DNA of 40,100 nucleotides, taken from assembly GCA_019113475.1 (NCBI GenBank), contig DXHJ01000146.1:1-40100 (forward strand), written 5' to 3'. Made by a program: the position numbers and the translations under genes. The first letter of the stretch is position 1, and every line of letters begins with the position of its first letter. This DNA comes from Candidatus Dorea intestinavium (lineage in GTDB: Bacteria > Bacillota > Clostridia > Lachnospirales > Lachnospiraceae). The notes under the pieces were generated by a model that worked only from the letters and a program-made list of their open reading frames with translations, ran no database searches and had not been told where the DNA came from. Shown in pieces: positions 1-9,965 of this stretch.

Positions 1-435
1 ACTATTAATTTAGAAAATTATTTAACTATTATAAAACCACGTTATGGGGGACAAATTACTACTGACTTATTCGTAGAACCAGAAACAATGGATTTTGAGA
101 TTCCCAACTTGTTACTTCAACCACTTGTTGAAAATGCCTTTTTTCATGCTTTTCAAATACAAAAGCAAGGCACTATTAGAATTTTTATTTCCTTAATAAA
201 AAATCGTATCCATTGCAGCGTTATTGACAATGGCGATGGTATGTCAGATGCGAAAATAAAAAAGGTTTTAAGTAATTCCTCAAACCATATATCTGTGACC
301 AATATTGGACTTATAAATATTAAAGAACGACTCGAACTCATCTATCAAGACCAATGTGAATTTTCTATAATGAGTGAACCTGGCCTCGGAACAAATATAT
401 CTCTATCCTTCCCAGCTATTAAGCCCTCACAATAA
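1..435 (+). CDS. Sensor histidine kinase, LytS/YehU type, C-terminal part (5' truncated by the window edge)
   Basis: Frame +1 is open from base 1 (TINLENYLTIIKPRYGGQ...), upstream of the listed ORF start at 88. Motifs IPNLLLQPLVENAFFHAF, DNGDGM, NIGLINIKERL, EPGLGTNISLSFP match His_kinase/HATPase_c. Confidence 0.85.
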   Translation, partial: TINLENYLTIIKPRYGGQITTDLFVEPETMDFEIPNLLLQPLVENAFFHAFQIQKQGTIRIFISLIKNRIHCSVIDNGDGMSDAKIKKVLSNSSNHISVTNIGLINIKERLELIYQDQCEFSIMSEPGLGTNISLSFPAIKPSQ

Positions 436-473
436 TAGTGAAAACCTTTTAAGTCGTCTTCTATCATTCTAAA

Positions 474-534
474 AAATACTGACTTCCAAGAACCGCTCTT
501 TTACTTCAATTCTTGAAAATCAGTATTTCTTTAT
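474..534. terminator. Probable bidirectional terminator hairpin between convergent genes
   Basis: AAATACTGA (474-482) pairs with TCAGTATTT (520-528); inner CAAGAA (487-492) pairs with TTCTTG (510-515); followed by T-rich CTTTATTT. Lies between the kinase stop and the nth 3' end. Confidence 0.6.
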
Positions 535-542
535 TTATATTC

Positions 543-1172
543 TTATTTCGTTCTCCCCTTTAGATACTGACAAATATCTCTAAAAGGACAAGCTTCGCAT
601 TTGGGATTTCTGGCAGTACAAAAATAACGACCAAAGAAAATTAACAAATGGTGAGCATGGTTCCATCTTTCTCTTTTAATCTTTCTTTTGAGCTTTTCTT
701 CTACTTTTTCTACCGTATCTGCTGGTTTTGCCAAGCCCAGTCTTTTAGAAACCCTTTGGACGTGAGTATCAACAGCTAAAGCCGGAATACCAAACCACAC
801 ACTTAAAACCACGTTGGCTGATTTTCTGCCTACTCCAGCTAGAGAGGTCAGTTCTTTCATAGTACTAGGTACTTCTCCCTTAAACTCATACTTAAGCTGA
901 TGAGTTAGGGTTTTAATATGCCTTGCCTTGCTGTGATAGAGACCGATTTGTTTAATATAACTTTCGATTTCTTCTACTGTTGCTTTATCATAATCATCTA
1001 ATGTCGGAAAAGCCGCAAATAGTGCAGGTGTTGCTTTATTAACCGATACGTCCGTCGCTTGTGCTGACAAAACTACTGCTATAATTAGTTCTATTGCACT
1101 CTTATGATTTAGTTCGCACTGTGCATCAGGAAACATCTCTTCAATTATGTCTAATATTTCATCTGTATTCAA
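543..1172 (-). CDS. nth: Endonuclease III
   Basis: HhH-GPD motif LTSLAGVGRKSANVVLSVWFGIPALAVDTHVQRVSKRLGL and C-terminal 4Fe-4S cysteines C-x6-C-x2-C-x5-C (CTARNPKCEACPFRDIC). Confidence 0.95.
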   Translation of the reverse strand: MNTDEILDIIEEMFPDAQCELNHKSAIELIIAVVLSAQATDVSVNKATPALFAAFPTLDDYDKATVEEIESYIKQIGLYHSKARHIKTLTHQLKYEFKGEVPSTMKELTSLAGVGRKSANVVLSVWFGIPALAVDTHVQRVSKRLGLAKPADTVEKVEEKLKRKIKRERWNHAHHLLIFFGRYFCTARNPKCEACPFRDICQYLKGRTK

Positions 1173-1245
1173 TTAAATCACCTCTTAAGCCTTTTCTTCT
1201 ATTCTATAGTTTATCTTCTCTTCTAGCAAGGTCTTCTCAACATGA

Positions 1246-1304
1246 TAAAAGAACCTTACCTAAGACCATTGCATTTTACCGTCTTAGATAAGGTTCTCTT
1301 TATT
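1246..1304 (-). terminator. Rho-independent terminator of the amino-acid ABC operon
   Basis: AGAACCTTACCTAAGAC (1250-1266) pairs with GTCTTAGATAAGGTTCT (1281-1297), 17 bp with one mismatch. A-run on + strand at 1246-1250 gives a T-run on the minus strand. Confidence 0.7.
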
Positions 1305-1311
1305 ATATCTT

Positions 1312-2055
1312 TTATACTTCTGTCTTTAAAATTCTCGAAAGGAACTCTCTTGTTCTTTCTTCTTTCGGATTCATAAAGATTTCTTGTGGGGTGTCCTCTT
1401 CGGCAATTACGCCTTGATCCATAAAGATAACTCGGTCAGATACATCCTTGGCAAAGGCCATTTCGTGGGTAACAATAATCATGGTCAGGCCAGTATGAGC
1501 AAGACCTTTAATCGTCTTTAGCACCTCTCCTACCATCTCAGGATCAAGAGCTGAGGTTGGCTCATCAAAGAGCATTACATCCGGATCCATAGAAAGAGCT
1601 CTGGCAATAGCAACACGTTGCTTTTGTCCACCTGATAATTGGGTGGGTTTGGCATCAATATATTTTTCCATACCAACTTTAGTTAAGTTTTCAAGGGCAA
1701 TCTTTTTTGCTTCCTCTCTCCCTCTTTTAAGAACGGTGGTTTGTCCGGTAATGCAGTTTTCTAAGACATTCATATTGTTAAAGAGGTTAAACTGTTGAAA
1801 CACCATACCTAAATGAGCCCGGTATTTTGAAAGATTATAACCGCTTTTTAAAACATTTTCACCTCTATAAATAATCTCCCCACTATCGGGCTTTTCTAAG
1901 TGATTTACACAGCGAAGGAGAGTGGATTTTCCGGAGCCAGAAGAACCGATAATGGTAACAACTTCTCCTTTTTTCACATCTAAATCAATGCCTTTTAAGA
2001 CTTCATTTTGTCCGTATTTTTTCTTTAGATTTCTTATTTCAAGTATAGTTTCCAT
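1312..2055 (-). CDS. Amino-acid ABC transporter ATP-binding protein (GlnQ/HisP-like)
   Basis: Walker [25 protein letters not shown] signature, Walker [15 protein letters not shown]; polar amino-acid transporter subfamily features ([12 protein letters not shown]). Confidence 0.95.
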   Translation of the reverse strand: METILEIRNLKKKYGQNEVLKGIDLDVKKGEVVTIIGSSGSGKSTLLRCVNHLEKPDSGEIIYRGENVLKSGYNLSKYRAHLGMVFQQFNLFNNMNVLENCITGQTTVLKRGREEAKKIALENLTKVGMEKYIDAKPTQLSGGQKQRVAIARALSMDPDVMLFDEPTSALDPEMVGEVLKTIKGLAHTGLTMIIVTHEMAFAKDVSDRVIFMDQGVIAEEDTPQEIFMNPKEERTREFLSRILKTEV

Positions 2056-2056
2056 C

Positions 2057-3643
2057 TTAATGACTCCCTTCTACAGAAACACTGTCGTTATTTTCAATTG
2101 GTGTATAGTTGTCTGGTCCGTCTAATTTCTTCTCTACCAGACGCAGAATTCTGGTAACTGTAAAGGTAAGTACAAAGTATATTACACAAATAATAAAGTA
2201 GGTTTGGAAGAACATGTAGTTTGCCCCTGCTGCCGATTTTCCTTGGAAAAATAGTTCTGTAACGGAAATAATACTAAGTACTGAAGTATCTTTAATGTTA
2301 ATAACAAATTCGTTTCCTGTTGCTGGTAAGATGTTTCGCAGTACCTGAGGGATTACTACCTTTCTCATGGTTTGACTATGAGTCATACCAATAGCCTGGG
2401 CTGCTTCAAATTGTCCTTTATCCACAGCAAAAATACCACCACGAACAATTTCTGACATATAAGCACCGGTGTTAATGGAAACAATAAAAAGAGCCGCTGC
2501 CGTTCTATTTAAATCTACCCCGAAAAGTAAGGCAATTCCATAATACATGACTGCCGATTGAACAATCATTGGGGTACCTCTAAAGACCTCAATGTAAATA
2601 TTTAAAATCCAACCAAAGAGCTTTTGGAAAAATCTTTTTCCTTTCGTTTCTGCTAAAGGAATGGTCCGATAAACCCCCACTAAAAGACCCACAATTGCTC
2701 CTAAGAAAGTACCGGCAATGGCTAGAAACATGGTCATTCCGGTTCCTCGTAAAAATAAGGTGCCATTTTGTTTTAAGATTCTGACAATACTGCTTTCGGT
2801 CTTTGTTTCTTCTGAAGCCGGTTGATTCTTAATGGCTTCATCCATAATATCTAATCTTTCTTGCTTGGAGATTCCGGCTAAAATTTCATTAATCTTACCA
2901 ACTTCTGTACTACCCTTTGGTAGTCCAATGGCAATGGCCGTATCTTCCGGATTGGTTTGAAAGCCGTTTTCTTTAGTAAACTCAATCATCTCTAGCTTTT
3001 TATCCACGGACTCGGCGGTAACACCTTCCGGTCTTTCTGTAACATAGCCATCTATAACTCCTGATTGCAAAGCCACCCTCATAGCCGGGAAGTTATCCAT
3101 TGCTTCTTGTTTCTTAACGCCTTTAATTTGATCAATAACCGAATAATGGAAGGTGTTAAGTTGGCCGGTTATTTTCGCTCCTTTAAAATCCGCAATGGAT
3201 TTTGCCTTACCATAGTCCCCATCTTTTCGGGTTACCATAACCAGATCAGATTCATAGTAAACATCACTAAAGTCAACTTGTTCTTTTCTTTCCGCAGTAG
3301 GTGACATACCCGCAATAATCGCATCAATCTTACCGGATTGTAAAGCTGGTTGTAAGCCGTCCCACTCGGTTTTAACAATGACTAGTTTTCTGCCAAGTTT
3401 ATCAGCAATTCTTTTGGCAATTTCCACATCATAACCACCTGCGTAAGACTTATCACCATCGATTGCCACTGCGCCATTCTTATCTGAGTTTTGTGTCCAG
3501 TTAAAGGGAGCATACCCTGCTTCCATTCCCACTCTAAAGGTTTTTGTGTCATCTGTTACTTCACTAGCTGTTGCTACTGTTACTGGTGCTACTAGCATTA
3601 GGACCATCAGTAGCATGAGTAAAGCACTCATTTTTTTTCTCAT
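2057..3643 (-). CDS. Amino-acid ABC transporter, fused substrate-binding protein and permease
   Basis: Signal peptide [29 protein letters not shown]_bac_3 domain, then HisM/GlnP permease domain ([10 protein letters not shown]...[23 protein letters not shown]). ATG at 3643 with SD AAAGGGGAAG is a better start than 3784, which would lie in the riboswitch leader. Confidence 0.92.
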   Translation of the reverse strand: MRKKMSALLMLLMVLMLVAPVTVATASEVTDDTKTFRVGMEAGYAPFNWTQNSDKNGAVAIDGDKSYAGGYDVEIAKRIADKLGRKLVIVKTEWDGLQPALQSGKIDAIIAGMSPTAERKEQVDFSDVYYESDLVMVTRKDGDYGKAKSIADFKGAKITGQLNTFHYSVIDQIKGVKKQEAMDNFPAMRVALQSGVIDGYVTERPEGVTAESVDKKLEMIEFTKENGFQTNPEDTAIAIGLPKGSTEVGKINEILAGISKQERLDIMDEAIKNQPASEETKTESSIVRILKQNGTLFLRGTGMTMFLAIAGTFLGAIVGLLVGVYRTIPLAETKGKRFFQKLFGWILNIYIEVFRGTPMIVQSAVMYYGIALLFGVDLNRTAAALFIVSINTGAYMSEIVRGGIFAVDKGQFEAAQAIGMTHSQTMRKVVIPQVLRNILPATGNEFVINIKDTSVLSIISVTELFFQGKSAAGANYMFFQTYFIICVIYFVLTFTVTRILRLVEKKLDGPDNYTPIENNDSVSVEGSH

Positions 3644-3668
3644 ATTTCTTCCCCTTTCTTCTGGGCAC

Positions 3669-3702
3669 AAAAAAATGCGCCCTTCAAAATAGAAAAGCGC
3701 AT
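3669..3702 (-). terminator. Leader intrinsic terminator (riboswitch expression platform)
   Basis: Minus strand ATGCGC...GCGCAT with loop and run of T (ATGCGCTTTTCTATTTTGAAGGGCGCATTTTTTT), upstream of the transporter ATG and downstream of the L-box-like element. Confidence 0.75.
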
Positions 3703-3744
3703 CAAAAGATTCTTTTTTAATAGCGCACCTTAGCTGATTTTTTG

Positions 3745-3887
3745 CTAAGACAGTCCGTAGTCTCTTAAACGTACGTCCCAACATTATATTCGGTGAAAGA
3801 ATATAATATTTCGGCGAAAAATCCTACTCTTGCTTCTTTGCATTCACCTGCTCCACAAGATTAATAAATTTCGCGACCTCTATTCTG
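3745..3887 (-). promoter_or_regulatory. Lysine riboswitch (L-box) candidate
   Basis: Minus strand reads ...AGAATAGAGGTCGCGAAATTT...AGTAGGATTTTTCGCCGAAATATTATATTC-TTTCACC-GAATATAATGTTGGGACGTACG...TACGGACTGTCTT. This has the AGAGGU, CGCCGAA, long P4 helix, UGGGACG and ACUGUC landmarks in L-box order. Confidence 0.8.
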
Positions 3888-3918
3888 AAATATATTGTAT
3901 TGTTTAGGCTGTAGTCTA

Positions 3919-5310
3919 CTACCAACCCTTTTGCTTGTCAAGGACTTCTTTTAAAATTTGTCGAGAAACATAAACGCCACTAGCAGAAGCATGGGATAAA
4001 GAATGGGTAACCCCGCTGCCATCGCCGATAATATAAAGGCCCTTATATTTTGTTTCTAGATTAGGATCAACCTGAACTTCCATGTTGTAAAATTTCACTT
4101 CTACCCCGTATAAAAGCGTGTCTTCATTGGCTGTTCCCGGAGCAATTTTATCGAGGGCATAAATCATTTCAATAATGCCATCTAAGATTCTTTTTGGTAA
4201 CACCAAACTTAAATCTCCCGGTGTAGCATTTAAAGTTGGGGTAACAAAGGATTCACTAATCCTGTTTTCATTACTTCTGCGGCCACGAATCAAATCCCCA
4301 AAGCGCTGTAAGATTACCCCGCCTCCTAGCATATTCGAAAGTCTGGCAATACTTTCACCGTATTCGTTGCTATTTTCAAAAGGCTCAGAAAAATGTTTGG
4401 CCACTAGGAGCGCAAAATTAGTATTTTCTGTTTGTTTTTTCGGATCTTCATAGCTATGACCATTGACCGTAACAATACCATTGGTGTTTTCATTTACCAC
4501 AATTCCTTTGGGATTCATGCAAAAAGTTCTCACCTTATCCTCAAAGGTTTCCGTACGGTAAACTATTTTGCTTTCATAAAGCTCATCCGTTAAATGGGAG
4601 AAGATAGCAGCTGGCAGTTCCACTCTTACCCCTAAGTCCACGCGATTAGACTTAGTCGCAATGTCTAGCTTTTTACAAATTTCTTCCATCCAGCGGCTGC
4701 CCGTTCGGCCCACTGAGACAATGCATTTTCTGCATTCATCACTTTTATCTTGGCCAGAAACCAGATAAATTCCCTCTTTTACTTCAATGTCTTCTACTTT
4801 GTAGTTAAAGCGAAATTCCACCTTATCTTTTAAGTACTCGTAGAGATTTTCTAACACAACGTAATTAATATCGGTGCCTAAATGACGAACACTGGCATTT
4901 AAAAGATTGAGTTGATTTTGCATGCAAAGCTTTTTAATACTGGTGTTGGCCGTGGAATAAAGTTTCGTTCCTTCCCCACCATAGGAAAGATTAATCGCAT
5001 CCACATATTCCATCAAATCTAAGGCTTGCTTTTTACCAATGTATTTATATAAAGTGCCACCAAAGTCATTGGTAATATTATACTTGCCATCAGAAAAGGC
5101 TCCTGCCCCACCAAAACCACTCATAATATCACAAGAAGCACAGTGAATACAACTCGTTATCTTCTCACCATCAATAGGGCATTTTCTTTTCTTAAGCTCA
5201 TTACCAGCTTCAAAAACGCCTACCTTAAGACTTGGATCTGCTTTCATTAGTTCATAGGCAGAAAAAATTCCGCCCGGTCCTGCCCCCACAATAATTACAT
5301 CATATTTCAT
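3919..5310 (-). CDS. NAD(P)/FAD-dependent dehydrogenase (COG2509-like)
   Basis: Dinucleotide-binding VIIVGAGPGGIFSAYEL; CPIDGEKITSCIHCASCDIMSGFGGAGAFSDGKYN; C-terminal GLYIIGDGSGVTHSLSHASASG. Confidence 0.85.
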   Translation of the reverse strand: MKYDVIIVGAGPGGIFSAYELMKADPSLKVGVFEAGNELKKRKCPIDGEKITSCIHCASCDIMSGFGGAGAFSDGKYNITNDFGGTLYKYIGKKQALDLMEYVDAINLSYGGEGTKLYSTANTSIKKLCMQNQLNLLNASVRHLGTDINYVVLENLYEYLKDKVEFRFNYKVEDIEVKEGIYLVSGQDKSDECRKCIVSVGRTGSRWMEEICKKLDIATKSNRVDLGVRVELPAAIFSHLTDELYESKIVYRTETFEDKVRTFCMNPKGIVVNENTNGIVTVNGHSYEDPKKQTENTNFALLVAKHFSEPFENSNEYGESIARLSNMLGGGVILQRFGDLIRGRRSNENRISESFVTPTLNATPGDLSLVLPKRILDGIIEMIYALDKIAPGTANEDTLLYGVEVKFYNMEVQVDPNLETKYKGLYIIGDGSGVTHSLSHASASGVYVSRQILKEVLDKQKGW

Positions 5311-5330
5311 ACGCCGTACCTCACTTTTAT

Positions 5331-6428
5331 TTACAATTCGTTTTCACAAAGTTCTAGTGCCGCTTCAATTACCTTATCCATATCATAATACTTGTAATTT
5401 CCTAATCTACCACCAAAAATTACCTTTTCTTCTTTTTCTCCTAATTCCTTATAAGCCTTAAAAAGATTGTTATTTTCTTCGTTATTAACTGGGTAATAAG
5501 GCTCCATTCCCACTTCCCATTTGGTGGAATATTCCTTAGAAATAACGGTTTTTTCTTGTTTACCAAATTCAAAATGTTTGTGTTCAATGATACGAGTATA
5601 AGGAACCTCATAATCGGTATAATTAACCACGGCATTGCCTTGGTAGTTTTCTTCCTCGAGAACTTCTGTATCAAAACTTACACTACGATATTCAAGAGGT
5701 CCTAGTTTATAGCCAAAGTATTCATCAATCATACCGGTATAAATAACTTTATCGGCAATATCTTTGTTTTCTTTGCTAAATTCAAAGTAGTCTGTGCTAG
5801 TTTTCACATCGCTTCCTACCAGCATTTTTTCAATAATCTTGGTATAGCCACCAATCGGTATTCCTTGGTAACGATCATTAAAATAATTGTTATCATAGAC
5901 AAAACGAAATGGTAATCTTTTAATAATAAAAGCCGGTAGTTCCGTACAAGGACGTCCCCATTGTTTTTGCGTATAACCTTTAATTAATTTTTCATAGACG
6001 TCAGTTCCTGCTAGAGAAAGTGCTTGCTCTTCTAAGTTTTTTGGTTCTTTAATATTTAACTTCTCAATTTGACTCTCGATAATCGCTTTTGCTTCCGCTG
6101 GGGTCTTAATATTCCACATTTTGCTAAAGGTGTTCATGTTAAAAGGAAGGTTATAAAGTTCATCCTTATAAATAGCAATGGGGGAATTAATATAGTTATT
6201 AAAAGAAGCAAGTTGGTTTACATAATTCCATACTCGCTCGTTTGAAGTATGGAAGATATGAGCACCGTATTTGTGCACGTTAATGCCTTCAATTTCTTCA
6301 CAATAGCAGTTACCGGCAATATGAGCTCTTTTATCAATCACCAAACATTTCTTTCCTTTTTTTGTTGCTTCCTGAGCAAAAACAGCGCCAAATAGACCTG
6401 CTCCTACGATTAAATAATCATACTTCAT
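5331..6428 (-). CDS. glf: UDP-galactopyranose mutase
   Basis: DYLIVGAGLFGAVFAQEATKKGKKCLVIDKRAHIAGNCY, KYGAHIFHTSNERVW, YTQKQWG, RFVYDNNYFNDRYQGIPIGGYT, GGRLGNYKYYDMD. Confidence 0.95.
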   Translation of the reverse strand: MKYDYLIVGAGLFGAVFAQEATKKGKKCLVIDKRAHIAGNCYCEEIEGINVHKYGAHIFHTSNERVWNYVNQLASFNNYINSPIAIYKDELYNLPFNMNTFSKMWNIKTPAEAKAIIESQIEKLNIKEPKNLEEQALSLAGTDVYEKLIKGYTQKQWGRPCTELPAFIIKRLPFRFVYDNNYFNDRYQGIPIGGYTKIIEKMLVGSDVKTSTDYFEFSKENKDIADKVIYTGMIDEYFGYKLGPLEYRSVSFDTEVLEEENYQGNAVVNYTDYEVPYTRIIEHKHFEFGKQEKTVISKEYSTKWEVGMEPYYPVNNEENNNLFKAYKELGEKEEKVIFGGRLGNYKYYDMDKVIEAALELCENEL

Positions 6429-6519
6429 TTATATTCTCCTGTACTCTTATATTTAGAGGCTTGTTTACCCTCTTTTTTCTTCTCTTAGTCTATCATATTT
6501 ATGAAAAAAATACTTCTTT

Positions 6520-7020
6520 TTATGCTTGATACTCTCTTCTGGCGACTTTTGTTAGCTTACTAAGATAATAAACATTTAAAATTGGCACAAACCAAATAAA
6601 AAAGAGCGCTATTTTTTTGTTTTTTTCAATTTTATTCGTTAAAACCACCACTCTTATTCCTCCTTGTAGAGCGAGAAAATATAAGACAATTAGACTAAGG
6701 AGAGTGTTTAAAATGGTCACTTCATAAGGCGAATAAGAAACGCCAATAATGGTAATAAGCACCTGAACCACCCAGCCATAAGAAGAAAGGATTAACTGAT
6801 CACAACCACCATTTAACACTCTTTCTTTGGCACCCATTTGCCTTACTCCTGGGGTAGTAAAAACTTGAGGAATCATAAAATAAAGTAAATAAAAAATAAT
6901 CCCTACTACTATCTCTAACCAATAAATCGTTTTTGACATACCAAAAAAATAATTAAGCCAAAAATAGTTTCCTATCATTAAAATGAGTAATCCGGCTATT
7001 ACTCTTTTTAAATAAATCAT
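6520..7020 (-). CDS. Small integral membrane protein of unknown function
   Basis: 166 aa ORF with several hydrophobic segments; no family recognised. Confidence 0.55.
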   Translation of the reverse strand: MIYLKRVIAGLLILMIGNYFWLNYFFGMSKTIYWLEIVVGIIFYLLYFMIPQVFTTPGVRQMGAKERVLNGGCDQLILSSYGWVVQVLITIIGVSYSPYEVTILNTLLSLIVLYFLALQGGIRVVVLTNKIEKNKKIALFFIWFVPILNVYYLSKLTKVARREYQA

Positions 7021-7188
7021 AAATTTTCCTCATTTCTCCAACTTTTCCTATAGTTACTAACATAATTTTAATAGATTCCCCCTTAAAACACAAGAAATCC
7101 TCACTAAAATAGCTTTGACAGTGGTTCTGATCCTCTTTATAATTGTAACTACCAATGAAAACTCCAAACAAAAGAAAGAGGAGCCTCT

Positions 7189-8490
7189 ATGCGAAGACGA
7201 ATCTATGACATTCTCGAACGAGCAAGACCAGGCGATAAGCTTAGCCATGCTTATGACTGGATGATTGTATCCGTTGCCTTAATCAGCGTTTTTCCCTTGA
7301 TGTTTCGCCGTCCCCCGGACTATCTAACGAATCTAGTGGAAACCATTTGTGTTTACCTCTTATTTTCTGATTATATTTTAAGATTTATTACGGCCGATTA
7401 TGCTTCCAAGCATCCGGCAAAGAAAGCTTTTTTTCTTTATCCTTTTACCCCCTTTGCCATTGCTTCTTTGCTTGGCATCTTGCCTTCTCTTAATTTATTA
7501 CCTGCCAGCTTTCGTGTTCTAAGGCTGCTCCTTTTAAGCGTAGTTTTACACTACTCCAAAAGCTTTAAACGCATTGTCAAAGTTTTTCACAACCAAAGAC
7601 GAACCCTTTTATCCGTTCTAGTGGTGGCTATTGGTTATATCTTTCTTTCTGCTCTTGTTATGTTTATTTCGGAACCCGAGCATAACTTTCCCCAGTTTTA
7701 TGACGCCATCTATTGGGCCACTACCGCTCTTACTACCGTAGGTTATGGTGATATTTATCCTACTACTGTAATTGGAAAATTTATTAGTATGCTCTCTTCC
7801 ATTTTTGGTGTTGCTGTAATCGCCATGCCAGCAGGTATTGTTACCGCCGGTTTTCTTGATACCCTAAATGAAGACTTAAAACATGAAAATAATCCGATTA
7901 AACCCGCTCCTGTTGCTAAAATGGCAAAACCACTTTTTATTTATTATCTTAAAATTATGAGTATTGGTTTTCTTTTAAATTTAGTTCTTTATTACCTCGC
8001 TCACCATTTCGCCCTGCCAGCTTGGTTAGATTCCCTTGGCACCATTTATGCAGCGATTATGTTGGAACCTACAGCTGGTCTATTATTAGCCTTTTTAACT
8101 ATTTTTATTCAAACTGTTTTTGTTTACGGACCAGGGGTTATGGTTTATTACTTAATCGGTGCGATTGCCGCTCTTTCTTTTGGTCTTTTACTGCGAAATA
8201 GCCAAAAAGAACTTTCCTTTAAAGCGCTACCAAAGGCCCTACTATTATTTTTTGTTTTAGGTACTATTTTTGCCGCCCTTTTAACGCTTTGGGAAACCGG
8301 CGGCGTTCCAAAGAGCGGCTGGGAACGTGATTTTTATAATCTTGCCAGAGAACGCGGCTTTTCTAATACCCTCTCCTGCTTTTTGGGAACAGGCGTCCTA
8401 AAGCTTATTGACACTTTAGTTATTGCTCTAGTAATTCCTTTGTTGGTTATGTTCAGTCATAAAATTTCTTTTTTAAAAAGACCCAAATAA
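7189..8490 (+). CDS. Voltage-gated K+ channel-like protein with an additional C-terminal multi-TM domain
   Basis: N-terminal ion-channel helices, selectivity filter TTALTTVGYGDIYPTT, then a further roughly 200-residue hydrophobic region (AIMLEPTAGLLLAFLTIFIQTVFVYGPG...). SD AAGAGGAG before ATG. Confidence 0.85.
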   Translation: MRRRIYDILERARPGDKLSHAYDWMIVSVALISVFPLMFRRPPDYLTNLVETICVYLLFSDYILRFITADYASKHPAKKAFFLYPFTPFAIASLLGILPSLNLLPASFRVLRLLLLSVVLHYSKSFKRIVKVFHNQRRTLLSVLVVAIGYIFLSALVMFISEPEHNFPQFYDAIYWATTALTTVGYGDIYPTTVIGKFISMLSSIFGVAVIAMPAGIVTAGFLDTLNEDLKHENNPIKPAPVAKMAKPLFIYYLKIMSIGFLLNLVLYYLAHHFALPAWLDSLGTIYAAIMLEPTAGLLLAFLTIFIQTVFVYGPGVMVYYLIGAIAALSFGLLLRNSQKELSFKALPKALLLFFVLGTIFAALLTLWETGGVPKSGWERDFYNLARERGFSNTLSCFLGTGVLKLIDTLVIALVIPLLVMFSHKISFLKRPK

Positions 8491-8542
8491 AAAAGCAAAA
8501 TGTTGAGTGACCTTAAATCTCAGCATTTTGCCTTTTCTTTTT
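8491..8542. terminator. Bidirectional terminator between convergent genes
   Basis: GCAAAATGTTGAG (8495-8507) pairs with CTCAGCATTTTGC (8519-8531), flanked by A-rich and T-rich runs. Confidence 0.8.
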
Positions 8543-9947
8543 AAAATTTGAAATATTCTTTTACGTTATTGTAGCAAACGTCTTCTATTATTTCTTTTAA
8601 GTATTGTTCTTTTGAGAAATATTCGCCCTTTTCAATCAGTTCTCCTAAATAGTTACAAAAAACTCGGCGATAGACCTCATGTCTTGGATAAGATAAAAAG
8701 CTTCTTGAATCTGTTAGCATTCCTACCGACAAGCTAACCGGATAAAGATTCGATGCTGCCTTAAATTGGCGATCTAAGCCATAAGCTTGATCGTTGAACC
8801 ACCAAGGTGCGCCCATTTGTACTTTTCCTTTTACATCACTATCACAAAATGCAGCAGCTAGAATAACAAAAGATTCAATCTGCGCAGCATTTAGAGGATA
8901 TAAAAGTGTTTTTGGTAACTCATTGATGGTTGTCAACTTATCTAAGAGTTTACCCACACTTTTGATTGCTGTGGAATCATCTACACAATCAAAGCCTGTT
9001 GAATGACCTATTACCTCAACTTTAGAAGTATTTGTATCTTGGTAAGTACCTATATGTAATTGCATAACAAAACCATTTCTGTTATAAGCTTTTGCCATTT
9101 CAAACATAAAAGCTGAGTGGTATTTAGCAATCTCTTCTTTGGTTAAGCTTTCTTTTGCTCTAGCTTTCTCTACTATTTGATTAAGCTCTTCTTTGGTGTA
9201 ATCACACCAAGTAAAGTCAGGAATTCCATCATCGCTGACGGTGGTACCGATTGCTTTAAACGCCTTTAATCTTTCTTCCAAAGAATCAATCACATCATCA
9301 AAGGTTGTGATATTTGCTTTTGTTGCCTCACTTAACTTATCAATATAAGCAGCAAAGCCTGGCTTTTCACAAAACATTGCTTCGTCTGGGCGAAAAGCTG
9401 TTAACACCTTTGTTTTAATTTTCTTTTCTTTCGCGATTACTTTATAAGCCTCTAAGGTATCTAAGGGATCTTCTGTGGTACACACAGTGTCCACATTCAT
9501 TTTTTCCATACACCAAGCAGGTGTTACTTTTTCATCTGCTATCATTGTGGTCGTCTTTTTATAAATAGCTTCTGCATTATCAGGTCCTAAAGGCTCATCA
9601 ATACCAAAATAGCGTTTTAACTCTAAGGCATTCCAAATATACAAGGGGTTGCCAATTAATTTAGGAGAGATTTCTGCATACTTCATAAATTTTTCGTAAT
9701 AGCTAGCATCACCTGTAATGTATTTTTCTTCTATACCAAAAGTTCTCATTGCCCGCCATTTGTAGTGATCACCGCTAAGCCATAATTCTCCGATATCGTG
9801 ATACTGCTTATTTTCTACAATGTCTTTAACTGGTAAATGACAGTGATAATCGATAATAGGCATGTTTTCTGCGTATGTATGATATAAATAACTTCCAGTT
9901 TCGTTGGTTAAAAATAATTCTTCACTAAATTTATTATTTAACTTCAT
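8541..9947 (-). CDS. uxaC: Glucuronate/uronate isomerase
   Basis: MPIIDYHCHLPVKDIVENKQYHDIGELWLSGDHYKWRAMRTFGI, full length; MLTDSRSFLSYPRHEVYRRVFCNYLGELIEKGEY. Confidence 0.95.
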   Translation of the reverse strand: MKLNNKFSEELFLTNETGSYLYHTYAENMPIIDYHCHLPVKDIVENKQYHDIGELWLSGDHYKWRAMRTFGIEEKYITGDASYYEKFMKYAEISPKLIGNPLYIWNALELKRYFGIDEPLGPDNAEAIYKKTTTMIADEKVTPAWCMEKMNVDTVCTTEDPLDTLEAYKVIAKEKKIKTKVLTAFRPDEAMFCEKPGFAAYIDKLSEATKANITTFDDVIDSLEERLKAFKAIGTTVSDDGIPDFTWCDYTKEELNQIVEKARAKESLTKEEIAKYHSAFMFEMAKAYNRNGFVMQLHIGTYQDTNTSKVEVIGHSTGFDCVDDSTAIKSVGKLLDKLTTINELPKTLLYPLNAAQIESFVILAAAFCDSDVKGKVQMGAPWWFNDQAYGLDRQFKAASNLYPVSLSVGMLTDSRSFLSYPRHEVYRRVFCNYLGELIEKGEYFSKEQYLKEIIEDVCYNNVKEYFKF

Positions 9948-9965
9948 CTTCTTACCTTCTTTATT

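Noticed and set aside
3065-3304. ORF on + strand inside the ABC SBP-permease gene
   Set aside because: Antisense shadow of a clearly coding minus-strand gene; no recognisable protein.
4175-4453. 92-aa + strand ORF
   Set aside because: Antisense to the FAD-dependent dehydrogenase; shadow ORF.
5441-5674. 77-aa minus-strand ORF
   Set aside because: Out-of-frame within glf; no SD or family features.
7057-7248. 63-aa minus ORF overlapping the K+ channel start
   Set aside because: Overlaps a well-supported start and SD; no protein features.
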